A DNA stretch of 12,380 nt from an uncultured Granulosicoccaceae bacterium (GTDB lineage: Bacteria > Pseudomonadota > Gammaproteobacteria > JABXHR01), in NCBI GenBank assembly GCA_937921805.1, contig CAKZUS010000041.1, positions 1-12,380 on the forward strand, given 5' to 3'. The notes under the pieces are model-generated. The model did no database searches. It saw only the letters and a program-made list of their open reading frames with translations, and was not told the origin of the DNA. A program made the translations under genes and the position numbers. Below, piece by piece: positions 1 through 6,450 of the stretch; the first letter of the stretch is position 1, and each line of letters starts with the position of its first letter.

Positions 1-2
1 GT

Positions 3-809
3 CTCCAGCACACTATGGCTGTCACTGCCTCATGGCTGGTTGCAGGTTTGGTCTTCTTCCCCATCTTCTGGATGGTATTGACCAGCTTTAAAACCGAGCT
101 GCAGGCGATCGCGGTCCCGCCGCTGTTGTTTTTTGAGCCGAGTGTCGAGAACTACTCCCTGATTCAGGAGCGCACCAACTACACCTCCTATGCCATCAAC
201 TCGATCATCACCAGTGTCGGTGGTACTTTGCTAGCAATGTTGATTGCGATTCCGTCGGCCTATGCTATGGCGCTGCGCCCCGGGCGCTATACCAAAGACG
301 TGTTGCTCTGGATGCTGTCGACCAAAATGCTGCCAGCGGTCGGTGTACTGATGCCGATTTACCTGATCTGTCAGAAGTTTGGCCTACTCGACTCCCTCAC
401 GGCTTTGATTATTATCTACGCGATGATGAACCTGCCGATCGTGATGATGATCTTGTTCAACTTCTTCCGAGAAATCCCGCGCGATATCTTCGAAGCCAGC
501 CGTATTGATGGCGCCAGCACTTGGCAGCAGATTGTCAAAGTGGTCATGCCTTTGGCTTGGGGAGGCATTGCCTCGACTTCACTGTTGTCGATTGTCTTGT
601 GTTGGAACGAAGCCTTCTGGTCTTTGAACCTGACCTCTTCCAATGCTGGCACCCTGACAGCGCTGGTAGCGAGCTTTTCATCGCCTGAGGGGCTGTTCTG
701 GGCCAAACTCTCTGCCGTCTCGACATTGGCTTGCGCGCCGATTGTGGTGTTCGGTTGGATGTGTCAGCGTCAATTAGTACAAGGGCTGACCTTTGGTGCA
801 GTGAAGTGA
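3..809 (+). CDS. smoG: Sugar-alcohol ABC transporter permease, MalG family (SmoG/MtlG-like), 5' end cut by the window
   Basis: This is an inner-membrane permease subunit of a carbohydrate ABC importer. The reading frame is open back to base 3, so the ATG at 15 may be internal, and roughly the first 10-20 residues probably lie outside the window. The visible 264 residues hold about six hydrophobic segments, the first near residues 4-25 and the last near 235-255. A typical EAA loop, which contacts the ATPase, starts at EASRIDGAS near residue 158 and ends at VMPLAWGG. The substrate is inferred from context: a SmoS-like sorbitol dehydrogenase and an MtlK-type mannitol dehydrogenase follow directly, as in known smo/mtl operons. 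The binding protein, the partner permease and the ATPase are not in this window and are presumably upstream. The MalG-type assignment is sure; the polyol substrate is likely. Confidence 0.9.
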   Translation, partial: LQHTMAVTASWLVAGLVFFPIFWMVLTSFKTELQAIAVPPLLFFEPSVENYSLIQERTNYTSYAINSIITSVGGTLLAMLIAIPSAYAMALRPGRYTKDVLLWMLSTKMLPAVGVLMPIYLICQKFGLLDSLTALIIIYAMMNLPIVMMILFNFFREIPRDIFEASRIDGASTWQQIVKVVMPLAWGGIASTSLLSIVLCWNEAFWSLNLTSSNAGTLTALVASFSSPEGLFWAKLSAVSTLACAPIVVFGWMCQRQLVQGLTFGAVK

Positions 810-815
810 TACCCG

Positions 816-845
816 TCACTGGAGCGGCCGACGCCGCTCCAGTGA
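816..845 (+). promoter_or_regulatory. Perfect 13-bp inverted repeat (hairpin) over the smoS start region
   Basis: Bases 816-828 (TCACTGGAGCGGC) and 833-845 are exact reverse complements separated by a 4-base loop (CGAC). The stem begins 6 bases after the permease stop codon and contains the GTG at 842-844, the best-fitting smoS start. No T-run follows, so it is not a standard intrinsic terminator. Bases 870-879 repeat part of the left arm and could pair with 836-845 instead. It may protect the transporter mRNA end or couple smoS translation to the permease; both roles are inference. Confidence 0.6.
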
Positions 846-1612
846 GCCTGGCAGGGAAAACCTGCTTGGTCACTGGAGCCAACGGCGGCATTGGTGCCGC
901 GACGGCCGCGCACTTTTTGGCTCTCGGCGCTCGCGTCTTGGCTACAGACCTGGGGCCTGACTTTGTCGGCGCGCCCGATACACCCGCTAGCGTGCGCGAG
1001 GCGATTGACTACCGCCCCTTTGATCTTCTCGACCCCAAGGGCTTAGAGGCCTGCTGCGCCTGGATCTCTGAGCAGTGTCCGCAAGTGGTGTTTAATAACG
1101 CGGCGCTGTTTGACATGGGGTCAGTACTCGATGCCGATCTGGGGCAATACGAGCGCTTGTTCGGCCTGAATGTACGCGCCCTCTACGCCGTCATGCAGGC
1201 CGCTTCGCGGGCGCTTGTCGCGGCCTCTCAGCCCGGCTCGATCATTAACATGGCCAGCCAAGCGGGCCATCGTGGCGAGGCATTGGTGGCGCACTACTGT
1301 GCCAGTAAAGCTGCGGTCATCAGCTACACCCAGTCCGCCGCGCTAGCCTTGGCTCCTCACAAGATTCGCGTGAACGCGCTCTCTCCCGGCGTGATTGACA
1401 CGCCCATGTGGGAGCAGGTGGATGCCTTGTTCGCGCGCTTCGAAGGCAAGGCTCCCGGACAAAAAAAACGCGAAGTTGGCGAGGCGGTACCGCTCGGTTA
1501 TATGGGGCGCCCTCACGATGTGGCCCGCGTAGCGGTGTTCTTGGCCAGCGAGCAGTCGGCATACATCACCGCGCAGACTTTGAGTGTTGATGGCGGCAAC
1601 GTGCTGAGGTAG
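842..1612 (+). CDS. smoS: Sorbitol dehydrogenase (L-iditol 2-dehydrogenase type), classical SDR family, SmoS-like
   Basis: This NAD-dependent short-chain dehydrogenase probably oxidises D-sorbitol to D-fructose in the cytoplasm. Counting from GTG 842 (256 residues), the nucleotide-binding motif TGANGGIG is at 11-18. An Asp at 36, at the end of the second strand, favours NAD over NADP. NNAA is at 85-88, and the catalytic tetrad is N110, S139, Y152 and K156 (YCASK). Segments such as NNAALFD, INMASQAG.RGEALV and SVDGGN match my memory of Rhodobacter SmoS closely. The start is uncertain. GTG 842 gives the usual short N-terminus but has no Shine-Dalgarno and lies in a hairpin stem. GTG 806 overlaps the permease stop (GTGA) and adds 12 residues. 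The gene is co-directional with the permease and ends 6 bases before the regulator gene. Confidence 0.88.
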   Translation: MSLAGKTCLVTGANGGIGAATAAHFLALGARVLATDLGPDFVGAPDTPASVREAIDYRPFDLLDPKGLEACCAWISEQCPQVVFNNAALFDMGSVLDADLGQYERLFGLNVRALYAVMQAASRALVAASQPGSIINMASQAGHRGEALVAHYCASKAAVISYTQSAALALAPHKIRVNALSPGVIDTPMWEQVDALFARFEGKAPGQKKREVGEAVPLGYMGRPHDVARVAVFLASEQSAYITAQTLSVDGGNVLR

Positions 1613-1618
1613 GTAGGG

Positions 1619-2509
1619 ATGTCGATCATTGACCCAGAAATCGAATATGTTGACCGCGCGACCGAGAGCATTCGCTATCTCGAGCACGGTTGGCCGACTC
1701 ATTTGTGTCGCTGGCACGCGCACGAAGAGTACGAGCTGCACCTGATTGTCAACTCTGGCGGCAAAGCCTTTGTCGGGGACTATATTGGCGAGTTCAAACC
1801 AGGTAGTTTGTTCTTAACCGGCCCGCATTTGCCGCACAATTGGATCACCTACGGCACCGCGTCTGTCAGCACCCGCGATATGCTGGTGCAGTTTCACGAC
1901 GCCAGCGTGCGCCAGCTCCAGAGTGCCTTTCCTGAGTTCTCTTCTTTGCGCACGATGCTAGAGCAGTCGCGCTCAGGGATTGAGTTTGTGGGCTTTGATC
2001 TCGACACTGCCAAAAGCTTAATGGCGGCAGTGCGCGACTCCAGCGGCCCCGAGCAGATTCTTGCGTTTATTCGCTTGCTGCTCACAGTCAATAACCACGA
2101 ACACAAAAACACGCTGGCGACCTCGGTCACCTCCGACACGGGCACAGCAGTCAGCGGCAAACACGACCGCATCGGCGCCGTGGTGGACCATGTAGTCGAA
2201 CACTATCCCCAGGCCCTCAATCTCGTCACTATGGCGGATATGGCGGGGATGAGTGCTTCGGCGTTTTCGCGCAACTTCCAAGCAGTGACAGGCAATAAGT
2301 TTGTAGAGTTCGTTAATCGCGTTCGCATCGGCCAAGCCTGCAGCTTGTTGTATTCGACAGAGCACCAAATCGCCTCGATTTGTTTCGAGGTCGGCTTTCA
2401 AAACCTGGCGAACTTTAATCGCCAATTTCTCAGACTCAAAGGCATGACCCCTAGCGAATATCGTGATCTCGCGCGGCGCGATTTGGCCAAACCGGAGCAA
2501 GTGGCATGA
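1619..2509 (+). CDS. mtlR: AraC-family transcriptional regulator, MtlR-like polyol operon activator
   Basis: This 296-residue regulator has an N-terminal cupin-like sensor half and a C-terminal AraC/XylS DNA-binding domain. The sensor half contains WHAHEEYELH at 32-41 and GPHLPHNW at 68-75, typical ligand-pocket strands. The two helix-turn-helix units lie at about 182-290: the first includes MADMAGMSASAFSRNFQ, and the second includes IASICFEVGFQNLANFNRQF followed by the family signature MTPSEYR. A purine-rich GAGGTAGGTAGGG precedes ATG 1619, which supports this start. The gene sits between the two hexitol dehydrogenase genes and overlaps the next start by four bases (ATGA), so it is probably co-transcribed with the operon it controls. 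The closest known relative by layout and length is the mannitol/arabitol/glucitol activator MtlR of Pseudomonas. The family is sure; the exact inducer is inferred. Confidence 0.88.
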   Translation: MSIIDPEIEYVDRATESIRYLEHGWPTHLCRWHAHEEYELHLIVNSGGKAFVGDYIGEFKPGSLFLTGPHLPHNWITYGTASVSTRDMLVQFHDASVRQLQSAFPEFSSLRTMLEQSRSGIEFVGFDLDTAKSLMAAVRDSSGPEQILAFIRLLLTVNNHEHKNTLATSVTSDTGTAVSGKHDRIGAVVDHVVEHYPQALNLVTMADMAGMSASAFSRNFQAVTGNKFVEFVNRVRIGQACSLLYSTEHQIASICFEVGFQNLANFNRQFLRLKGMTPSEYRDLARRDLAKPEQVA

Positions 2510-3891
2510 GTGCCTCACTTTTACAATCCGCCCAGTACCCCGCCGAAGAATGCGAGCTTGGTGTCGTACACCTCGGCCTGGGGGCGTTTCACCGCGCTCA
2601 CCAAGCGGTGTTTCTCGATGACTTGATGCAAGCCAGTGGCGACCTTCGCTGGGGCATCGCAGCGGTGAACCTACGTGCTGCCGACCGGCCGCGCTTTAAG
2701 CAAATTGCCAGCAAAGATGGCTATGTCCTCAAGACCATGAGCTTTGATGGCGCAGAGAGCTTTCGCTTACTGCGTCCGCATCGCTTGTTTGTGGACTGGT
2801 CTGACGACGCAGAGGCTGCCGAAGCCTTGTTGGCCAGCCCTAGCGTGCACTGCGTGACAGTGACCGTTACAGAGAGCGGCTACTACCTGGATGAACACGG
2901 CAAGCTCGACCCCAGCACCGCGCTAATTAGCGCTGAGCTTAATGGCGGCCCGGGCCAGTCAATCTATGCCTATCTCAGTGGTGCACTAGCGGCGCGCAAA
3001 CAAGCAAGGCTGGGAGCCATTACGGTCTTGTGCTGCGATAATATCCGCCAGAACGGGCGCATGCTTGAGCGCAATTTCTTGGCCTATCTGCGCCTCAGTG
3101 ACCAACATGAGCTGGCCCAGTGGGTGGGGGAGAACGTGACGTTTCCGTGCTCCATGGTCGATCGCATCACACCCCAGCCACACCCGCAGCACGCCGCTGA
3201 TGTCGCGACGCACTTTGATCGCATCGACGACCCAACGGTTATGGCCGAAGACTTTATCCAGTGGGTGATCGAAGATCGATTTGCTGGCGAGCGTCCGGCC
3301 TTAGAACAAGTCGGCGTGACGATCACTCAAGACGTGGACCCGTTTGAAGAGGCGAAGATCCGCATTCTCAATGGCGGCCATACGAGTCTCGTCTATTTGG
3401 CGGCGCAGGCAGGGCTGACTCACTTTGATCAGGCCATGCGCGACCCAGAACTGCGGGCGCATTTCGATGCGCTAGAAACCGAAGAAGTGCTTCCTGCACT
3501 GGGCGATGCCGTGCCGTTTGATACCCGTGCCTATCTTGAAGTGATTGCGCAACGCTTTAGCAATACGCACATCGGTGACACGGTCGAGCGCATTAGCGCC
3601 GATGGCTTCACTAAGTTTCCGGTGTTTCTCAATCCGACGATTGAAGGCTGCCTTGCGCGAGGGCACATGCCCCGGCATACCCTGCGTAGCATCGCCAGTT
3701 GGTATCGCTTTTGTCGGCGTGCGCGCGATGGGGAGTTGCCGTTTGCCTACGTCGAACCCAACTGGGCACTGCTAGCGCCGTTGCTGGATGATCCTGCCGA
3801 TTTTGTCGCCTGCGACCTGTTGTGGGGACCGATTGTGCGCCAGTATCCAGAGTTCGCCCCCGCGCTACATCAGGCGATCAAGGACTGCTAA
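2506..3891 (+). CDS. mtlK: Mannitol 2-dehydrogenase (polyol-specific long-chain dehydrogenase, MtlK-type)
   Basis: This 461-residue NAD-dependent enzyme of the polyol-specific long-chain dehydrogenase family most likely oxidises D-mannitol (possibly also D-arabinitol) to the ketose. The N-terminal Rossmann signature GLGAFHRAHQA is at 24-34, followed by DNIRQNG and CSMVDRITP in the central part. The catalytic cluster K284, N289 and H292 lies in KIRILNGGH; its spacing (+5, +8) equals that of Lys295/Asn300/His303 in Pseudomonas fluorescens mannitol 2-dehydrogenase. It is slightly shorter than the usual 480-490 residues but complete at both ends. A GGAG at 2494-2497 lies 8 bases before ATG 2506, inside the end of the regulator gene, and the overlap is ATGA. 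With SmoS it would funnel mannitol and sorbitol to fructose. A fructokinase is not in the window. Confidence 0.92.
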   Translation: MSASLLQSAQYPAEECELGVVHLGLGAFHRAHQAVFLDDLMQASGDLRWGIAAVNLRAADRPRFKQIASKDGYVLKTMSFDGAESFRLLRPHRLFVDWSDDAEAAEALLASPSVHCVTVTVTESGYYLDEHGKLDPSTALISAELNGGPGQSIYAYLSGALAARKQARLGAITVLCCDNIRQNGRMLERNFLAYLRLSDQHELAQWVGENVTFPCSMVDRITPQPHPQHAADVATHFDRIDDPTVMAEDFIQWVIEDRFAGERPALEQVGVTITQDVDPFEEAKIRILNGGHTSLVYLAAQAGLTHFDQAMRDPELRAHFDALETEEVLPALGDAVPFDTRAYLEVIAQRFSNTHIGDTVERISADGFTKFPVFLNPTIEGCLARGHMPRHTLRSIASWYRFCRRARDGELPFAYVEPNWALLAPLLDDPADFVACDLLWGPIVRQYPEFAPALHQAIKDC

Positions 3892-4373
3892 GTACGCTTA
3901 CGCACCGCACCGCTGTCCTGGCCGATGCGCCTGAGATCCACCGTCTCTCGGCGCATCTGGGCTACCCGCCACTGTGCCTGTCGCAGACTCAGACGCAGCT
4001 ACAATCCTTGCTGGATTCTCCGACTGATGCGGTCTATTTGGCTCTGGCTGAGAGCCATACGAGCAGTCTGAGCAGCCTAAGCGACACGAAAACACGGGCT
4101 GTGGGGTGGCTGCATTGTTTTGCTGCGCGGCGGCTGGCGAGCGCCGCGTTTTATGAAATCGCTGGCTTGGTGGTTGACCCCACAGCACGACAGCAAGGCG
4201 TGGGCAAGGCTCTGGTGTATCACGCTATGCAGCAACATCCTGGCCCGTGGCGGGTGCGCTGCAATACACAGCGTTCAGTGGCGCAGCTGTTTTATACCGC
4301 GATAGGCTTTGATGTCGATAAGACGCAGCGCGTACTGCGCGCTGAGTCGAAACCCAGCCAAAGCCCTAGCTAA
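3885..4373 (+). CDS. GNAT-family N-acetyltransferase, start codon uncertain
   Basis: This small acetyltransferase of the GNAT superfamily is predicted to transfer acetyl from acetyl-CoA to an amine; the substrate is unknown. Homology-like content begins at THRTAVLADAPEIHRLS, the usual opening strand and helix. Motif A is GLVVDPTARQQGVGKALV (R-x-x-G-x-G/A acetyl-CoA loop), and motif B contains QLFYTAIGFDVD. A Ser-rich stretch (SHTSSLSSLSDTKT) sits between the early strands and looks like a loop insertion. No ATG fits. The CTG at 3885 directly follows an AAGGA and overlaps the mannitol dehydrogenase stop; the next in-frame candidate is GTG 3822, which adds 21 residues lying wholly inside the dehydrogenase gene. 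The 3' end overlaps the convergent PLP enzyme gene by 8 bp. The family is fairly sure; the start is not. Confidence 0.75.
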   Translation: MLSTLTHRTAVLADAPEIHRLSAHLGYPPLCLSQTQTQLQSLLDSPTDAVYLALAESHTSSLSSLSDTKTRAVGWLHCFAARRLASAAFYEIAGLVVDPTARQQGVGKALVYHAMQQHPGPWRVRCNTQRSVAQLFYTAIGFDVDKTQRVLRAESKPSQSPS

Positions 4374-5496
4374 ACACCGTATCGAGACGGCGCAGCACTT
4401 CCTCTAGCTGCGCGCTAGGGCAGGCAAAATTGAGACGAATAAAGCGCGCATCGCCGAACTGCGCGCCTGGCGACGGTCCGACTCCAGCGCGCTCACAGGC
4501 AGCAAAAACGTCGTCGGCCCCGTCCCCGCCAAGCTCAACGTCATCGACTTTAAGCCAGGCCAAATACGTCGCCTCCAGCGGTGCGAGTTGCACGCCGGGC
4601 CAGTTTTGCACGGCGCGCTCAATGCGGGCATAGTGCTGGCGCAACAAGCCGAGCAGTTCTTGGCGCCACGGTTCGCCGTCGGTGTAGGCGGCCTCGCAGG
4701 CAGCGAAAGCCAGTGGCGAGACCATTGACACAATGCCCTGGCAGGCGCTCTGAAACTGCGCCCGCATAGCCGGATCGGAGATCACGGCAAACGACGCGTT
4801 TTCGCCCGCAACATTAAAAGTCTTAGAGGCGCTGGAGATCGTGATGACTCGTTCGGGTGCGGTGAGGGGGGCAATACAGCAGTGCTCGCCCACGAGGGTT
4901 AAACCGGCGTGAATCTCGTCTGAGATGATCAGCAAATCGTGCTCTTCAGCAAACTGGCACAGCGCCTCTAGCTCATCGCGCCGCCAGCTTCTTCCCACGG
5001 GGTTGTGCGGGCTGCAGAGCATCAACAAGCGCGTCTGTGGCGTCACGCTGGCGCGCATGGCGTCGAGGTCAAAGCGATAGCGCAAGCCCTCGTCGTGGAC
5101 CAAGGGCACGTCGATCATCTCGCGCCCCAGATCTTGCGCGATGTGCAAAAAATGATGATAGAGCGGAGTGTTGACCATCACCGCTTCGCCCGGCGGCGTC
5201 CAGGCGCGGATGCTGGCACTAAGCGCGGGCACTACACCGGCGACAAACACCAGCCACTCGGGGTCAATCTTCCAGCCAAAGTCTCGCTCCAGCTGGGCCG
5301 CGACTGCTGCGCGTGTGCTGTCGGGCGTACGGGTGTAGCCGACAATAGGGTGCGCGAGGCGTTGGCGCATCGCCTCCATGATCGGTTCGGCGACGGGCAA
5401 GTCCATATCCGCCACCCACATGGGAATCACATCGCTGGGGTACTTGTCCCACTTCATGCTAGAGGTGTTGGCGCGCTCGATAGGAGTGTCGATCAT
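4366..5496 (-). CDS. patB: PatB/MalY-type PLP-dependent C-S beta-lyase (cystathionine beta-lyase-like)
   Basis: This fold-type I PLP enzyme of the MalY/PatB subgroup typically cleaves cystathionine or cysteine S-conjugates to a thiol, pyruvate and ammonia. Counting from ATG 5496 (376 residues), the opening is MIDTPIERANTSSMKWDKY, followed by PMWVADMD at 25-32, both hallmarks of the subgroup. PHNPVGRSW (163-171, N165), SDEIHAGL (D193, which binds the pyridine N), and SSASKTFNVAG with the Schiff-base K225 follow. The C-terminal RFIRLNFACP contains the carboxylate-binding Arg. A frame extending to ATG 5601 would add 35 Arg-rich residues absent from relatives, so I reject it. No clear Shine-Dalgarno precedes 5496. 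The gene is transcribed opposite to its neighbours and converges on the GNAT gene. Subgroup assignment is confident; the physiological substrate is unknown. Confidence 0.9.
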   Translation of the reverse strand: MIDTPIERANTSSMKWDKYPSDVIPMWVADMDLPVAEPIMEAMRQRLAHPIVGYTRTPDSTRAAVAAQLERDFGWKIDPEWLVFVAGVVPALSASIRAWTPPGEAVMVNTPLYHHFLHIAQDLGREMIDVPLVHDEGLRYRFDLDAMRASVTPQTRLLMLCSPHNPVGRSWRRDELEALCQFAEEHDLLIISDEIHAGLTLVGEHCCIAPLTAPERVITISSASKTFNVAGENASFAVISDPAMRAQFQSACQGIVSMVSPLAFAACEAAYTDGEPWRQELLGLLRQHYARIERAVQNWPGVQLAPLEATYLAWLKVDDVELGGDGADDVFAACERAGVGPSPGAQFGDARFIRLNFACPSAQLEEVLRRLDTVFS

Positions 5497-5635
5497 GGAG
5501 AGACTGCCTGCATGCAAAAAACCACAGTCTAGCGCCACCGCAAAATAATGTGGAGACCTGCGCGGAGCGTGGCGGCGCTTAAAGCGGCGAAGTTTTTGCA
5601 TACGCTCGGTCTGGGAGATAGCGAGATAGGCCTTT
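5497..5635. promoter_or_regulatory. Divergent intergenic region with a spaced inverted repeat
   Basis: This 139-base gap between the minus-strand C-S lyase gene and the plus-strand secreted-protein gene must hold promoters for both. ATGCAAAAA at 5512-5520 is repeated in inverted form as TTTTTGCAT at 5593-5601, 72 bases apart, and TGCATGCA at 5509-5516 is itself a palindrome. I could not pick convincing -35/-10 pairs in either direction. A regulator binding two sites is possible, but the repeats are short and A-rich, so chance is also possible. Confidence 0.35.
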
Positions 5636-6424
5636 ATGCGGTGGGCGTTACTGGTGCTGGTGTGGATGACGAGCCTGTCTGTGCAGGCTGCTCGCTATGT
5701 TTTTGATCCGGCGGCAGTGTGGCTACTGAGCGACAGTAAGACCCCGAACTGGCACTGCACGGCAACGCGCGTGAGCACGCAGTGGCTGCTCAGTGATGCA
5801 GACTGCGTACGTGCTCTGCCAGAGCCGATCTATGCTGGGTGGCAGCGCCAAGGTCGTCTGGAGCTAGAGAGTGTGCAGTGGGTGGCGCCCAGCGCGCGAC
5901 ACTACGATGCAGAGCTAGCTTGGTTGCGCTTGCCCGACTTAGAACTGCTCTCACTGGCGCAGGCTCCGCACTGGTCAATTGCGGCGGATTTACGTTTTCT
6001 AGAGGGGGCTGATACGCCCTTACAGCACTGGGGATGGTCGCTGATTAGCGATGCCTTGGCGCCGTGGCTCACCGTAGCCAATAGCCAGTCGCTGTCTTGC
6101 GATGGCTTGTGTTCTAGCCCCCCGGATGATCGATCTAGTGGAGTGTGTCTAGAGCAGGCGGGCGCGCCTGTGACCGTTGAGTACGAAGGGCAAATACGCG
6201 TGCTGGGACTCGCGCGGCAGGCTGACCATTGTCGTGTCAGCGCACCGTCGCAGTATCGCTATATCAATGTCAGCGGCAAGGCGCCGCCGAGCACCGAGCA
6301 AGACGCCGTGGCGGTTGCCGGTAACGAGGCCGATGGTGGAGCGGGCAGCATGGGCGGGATGTGGTGGTTATTGTGTCTGAGCGCGTGTTGGCGCAGACAC
6401 TGCTCGCGCAAGGTCGTATCCTAG
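5636..6424 (+). CDS. Secreted trypsin-fold pseudoprotease with probable GlyGly-CTERM tail
   Basis: The protein has 262 residues. An N-terminal signal peptide (residues 1 to about 18, hydrophobic core ALLVLVWMTSLSV, AQA-like VQAA cleavage) targets it for export. The body follows the chymotrypsin layout. HCTATRVSTQWLLSDADCV (40-58) aligns with the block around catalytic His57, DAELAWLRL (91-99) with the Asp102 block, and CLEQAGAPV (171-179) with the Cys-x-Gly-Asp-Ser-Gly-Gly-Pro block. The His is replaced by D56 and the Ser by A175, while D91 and cysteine pairs C41/C57 and C171/C199 are kept. It is therefore probably a non-catalytic relative. The tail (234-258) has Gly-rich, hydrophobic and basic segments as in GlyGly-CTERM rhombosortase substrates. 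GAGATAGG at 5623-5630 is a plausible ribosome site for ATG 5636. No partner is visible nearby. Fold assignment is by eye. Confidence 0.72.
   Translation: MRWALLVLVWMTSLSVQAARYVFDPAAVWLLSDSKTPNWHCTATRVSTQWLLSDADCVRALPEPIYAGWQRQGRLELESVQWVAPSARHYDAELAWLRLPDLELLSLAQAPHWSIAADLRFLEGADTPLQHWGWSLISDALAPWLTVANSQSLSCDGLCSSPPDDRSSGVCLEQAGAPVTVEYEGQIRVLGLARQADHCRVSAPSQYRYINVSGKAPPSTEQDAVAVAGNEADGGAGSMGGMWWLLCLSACWRRHCSRKVVS
6335..6421 (+). other. C-terminal GlyGly-CTERM-like sorting signal of the pseudoprotease
   Basis: Residues 234-258 run GGAGSMGG, then a hydrophobic stretch WWLLCLSACW, then basic RRHCSRK. This tripartite order is that of the GlyGly-CTERM signal cleaved by the intramembrane protease rhombosortase, known from Vibrio trypsin-like VesB. 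The hydrophobic part is short and has two cysteines, so it is a slightly weak example. Confidence 0.6.
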
Positions 6425-6450
6425 GCGCAAGCCCTCTCCCCGCTGACGCC

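Noticed and set aside
731..841. Longer smoS starting at 731 inside the permease gene
   Set aside because: The added residues lie in the overlapping permease frame and do not resemble an SDR N-terminus; GTG 842 or 806 is more plausible.
816..845. Hairpin as a Rho-independent terminator of the transporter operon
   Set aside because: The stem is strong but is followed by GCCTGGCAGGG with no T-run, and it lies within or at the start of the next co-directional gene.
5497..5601. N-terminal extension of the C-S lyase to ATG 5601
   Set aside because: The 35 extra residues are Arg-rich, unlike PatB/MalY relatives, whose sequence begins at the MIDTPIERANTSS segment, and there is no ribosome site at 5601.
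6361..6450. Longer glycerate kinase starting at GTG 6361 within the pseudoprotease gene
   Set aside because: The first 30 residues have no family similarity; ATG 6451 gives the usual length.
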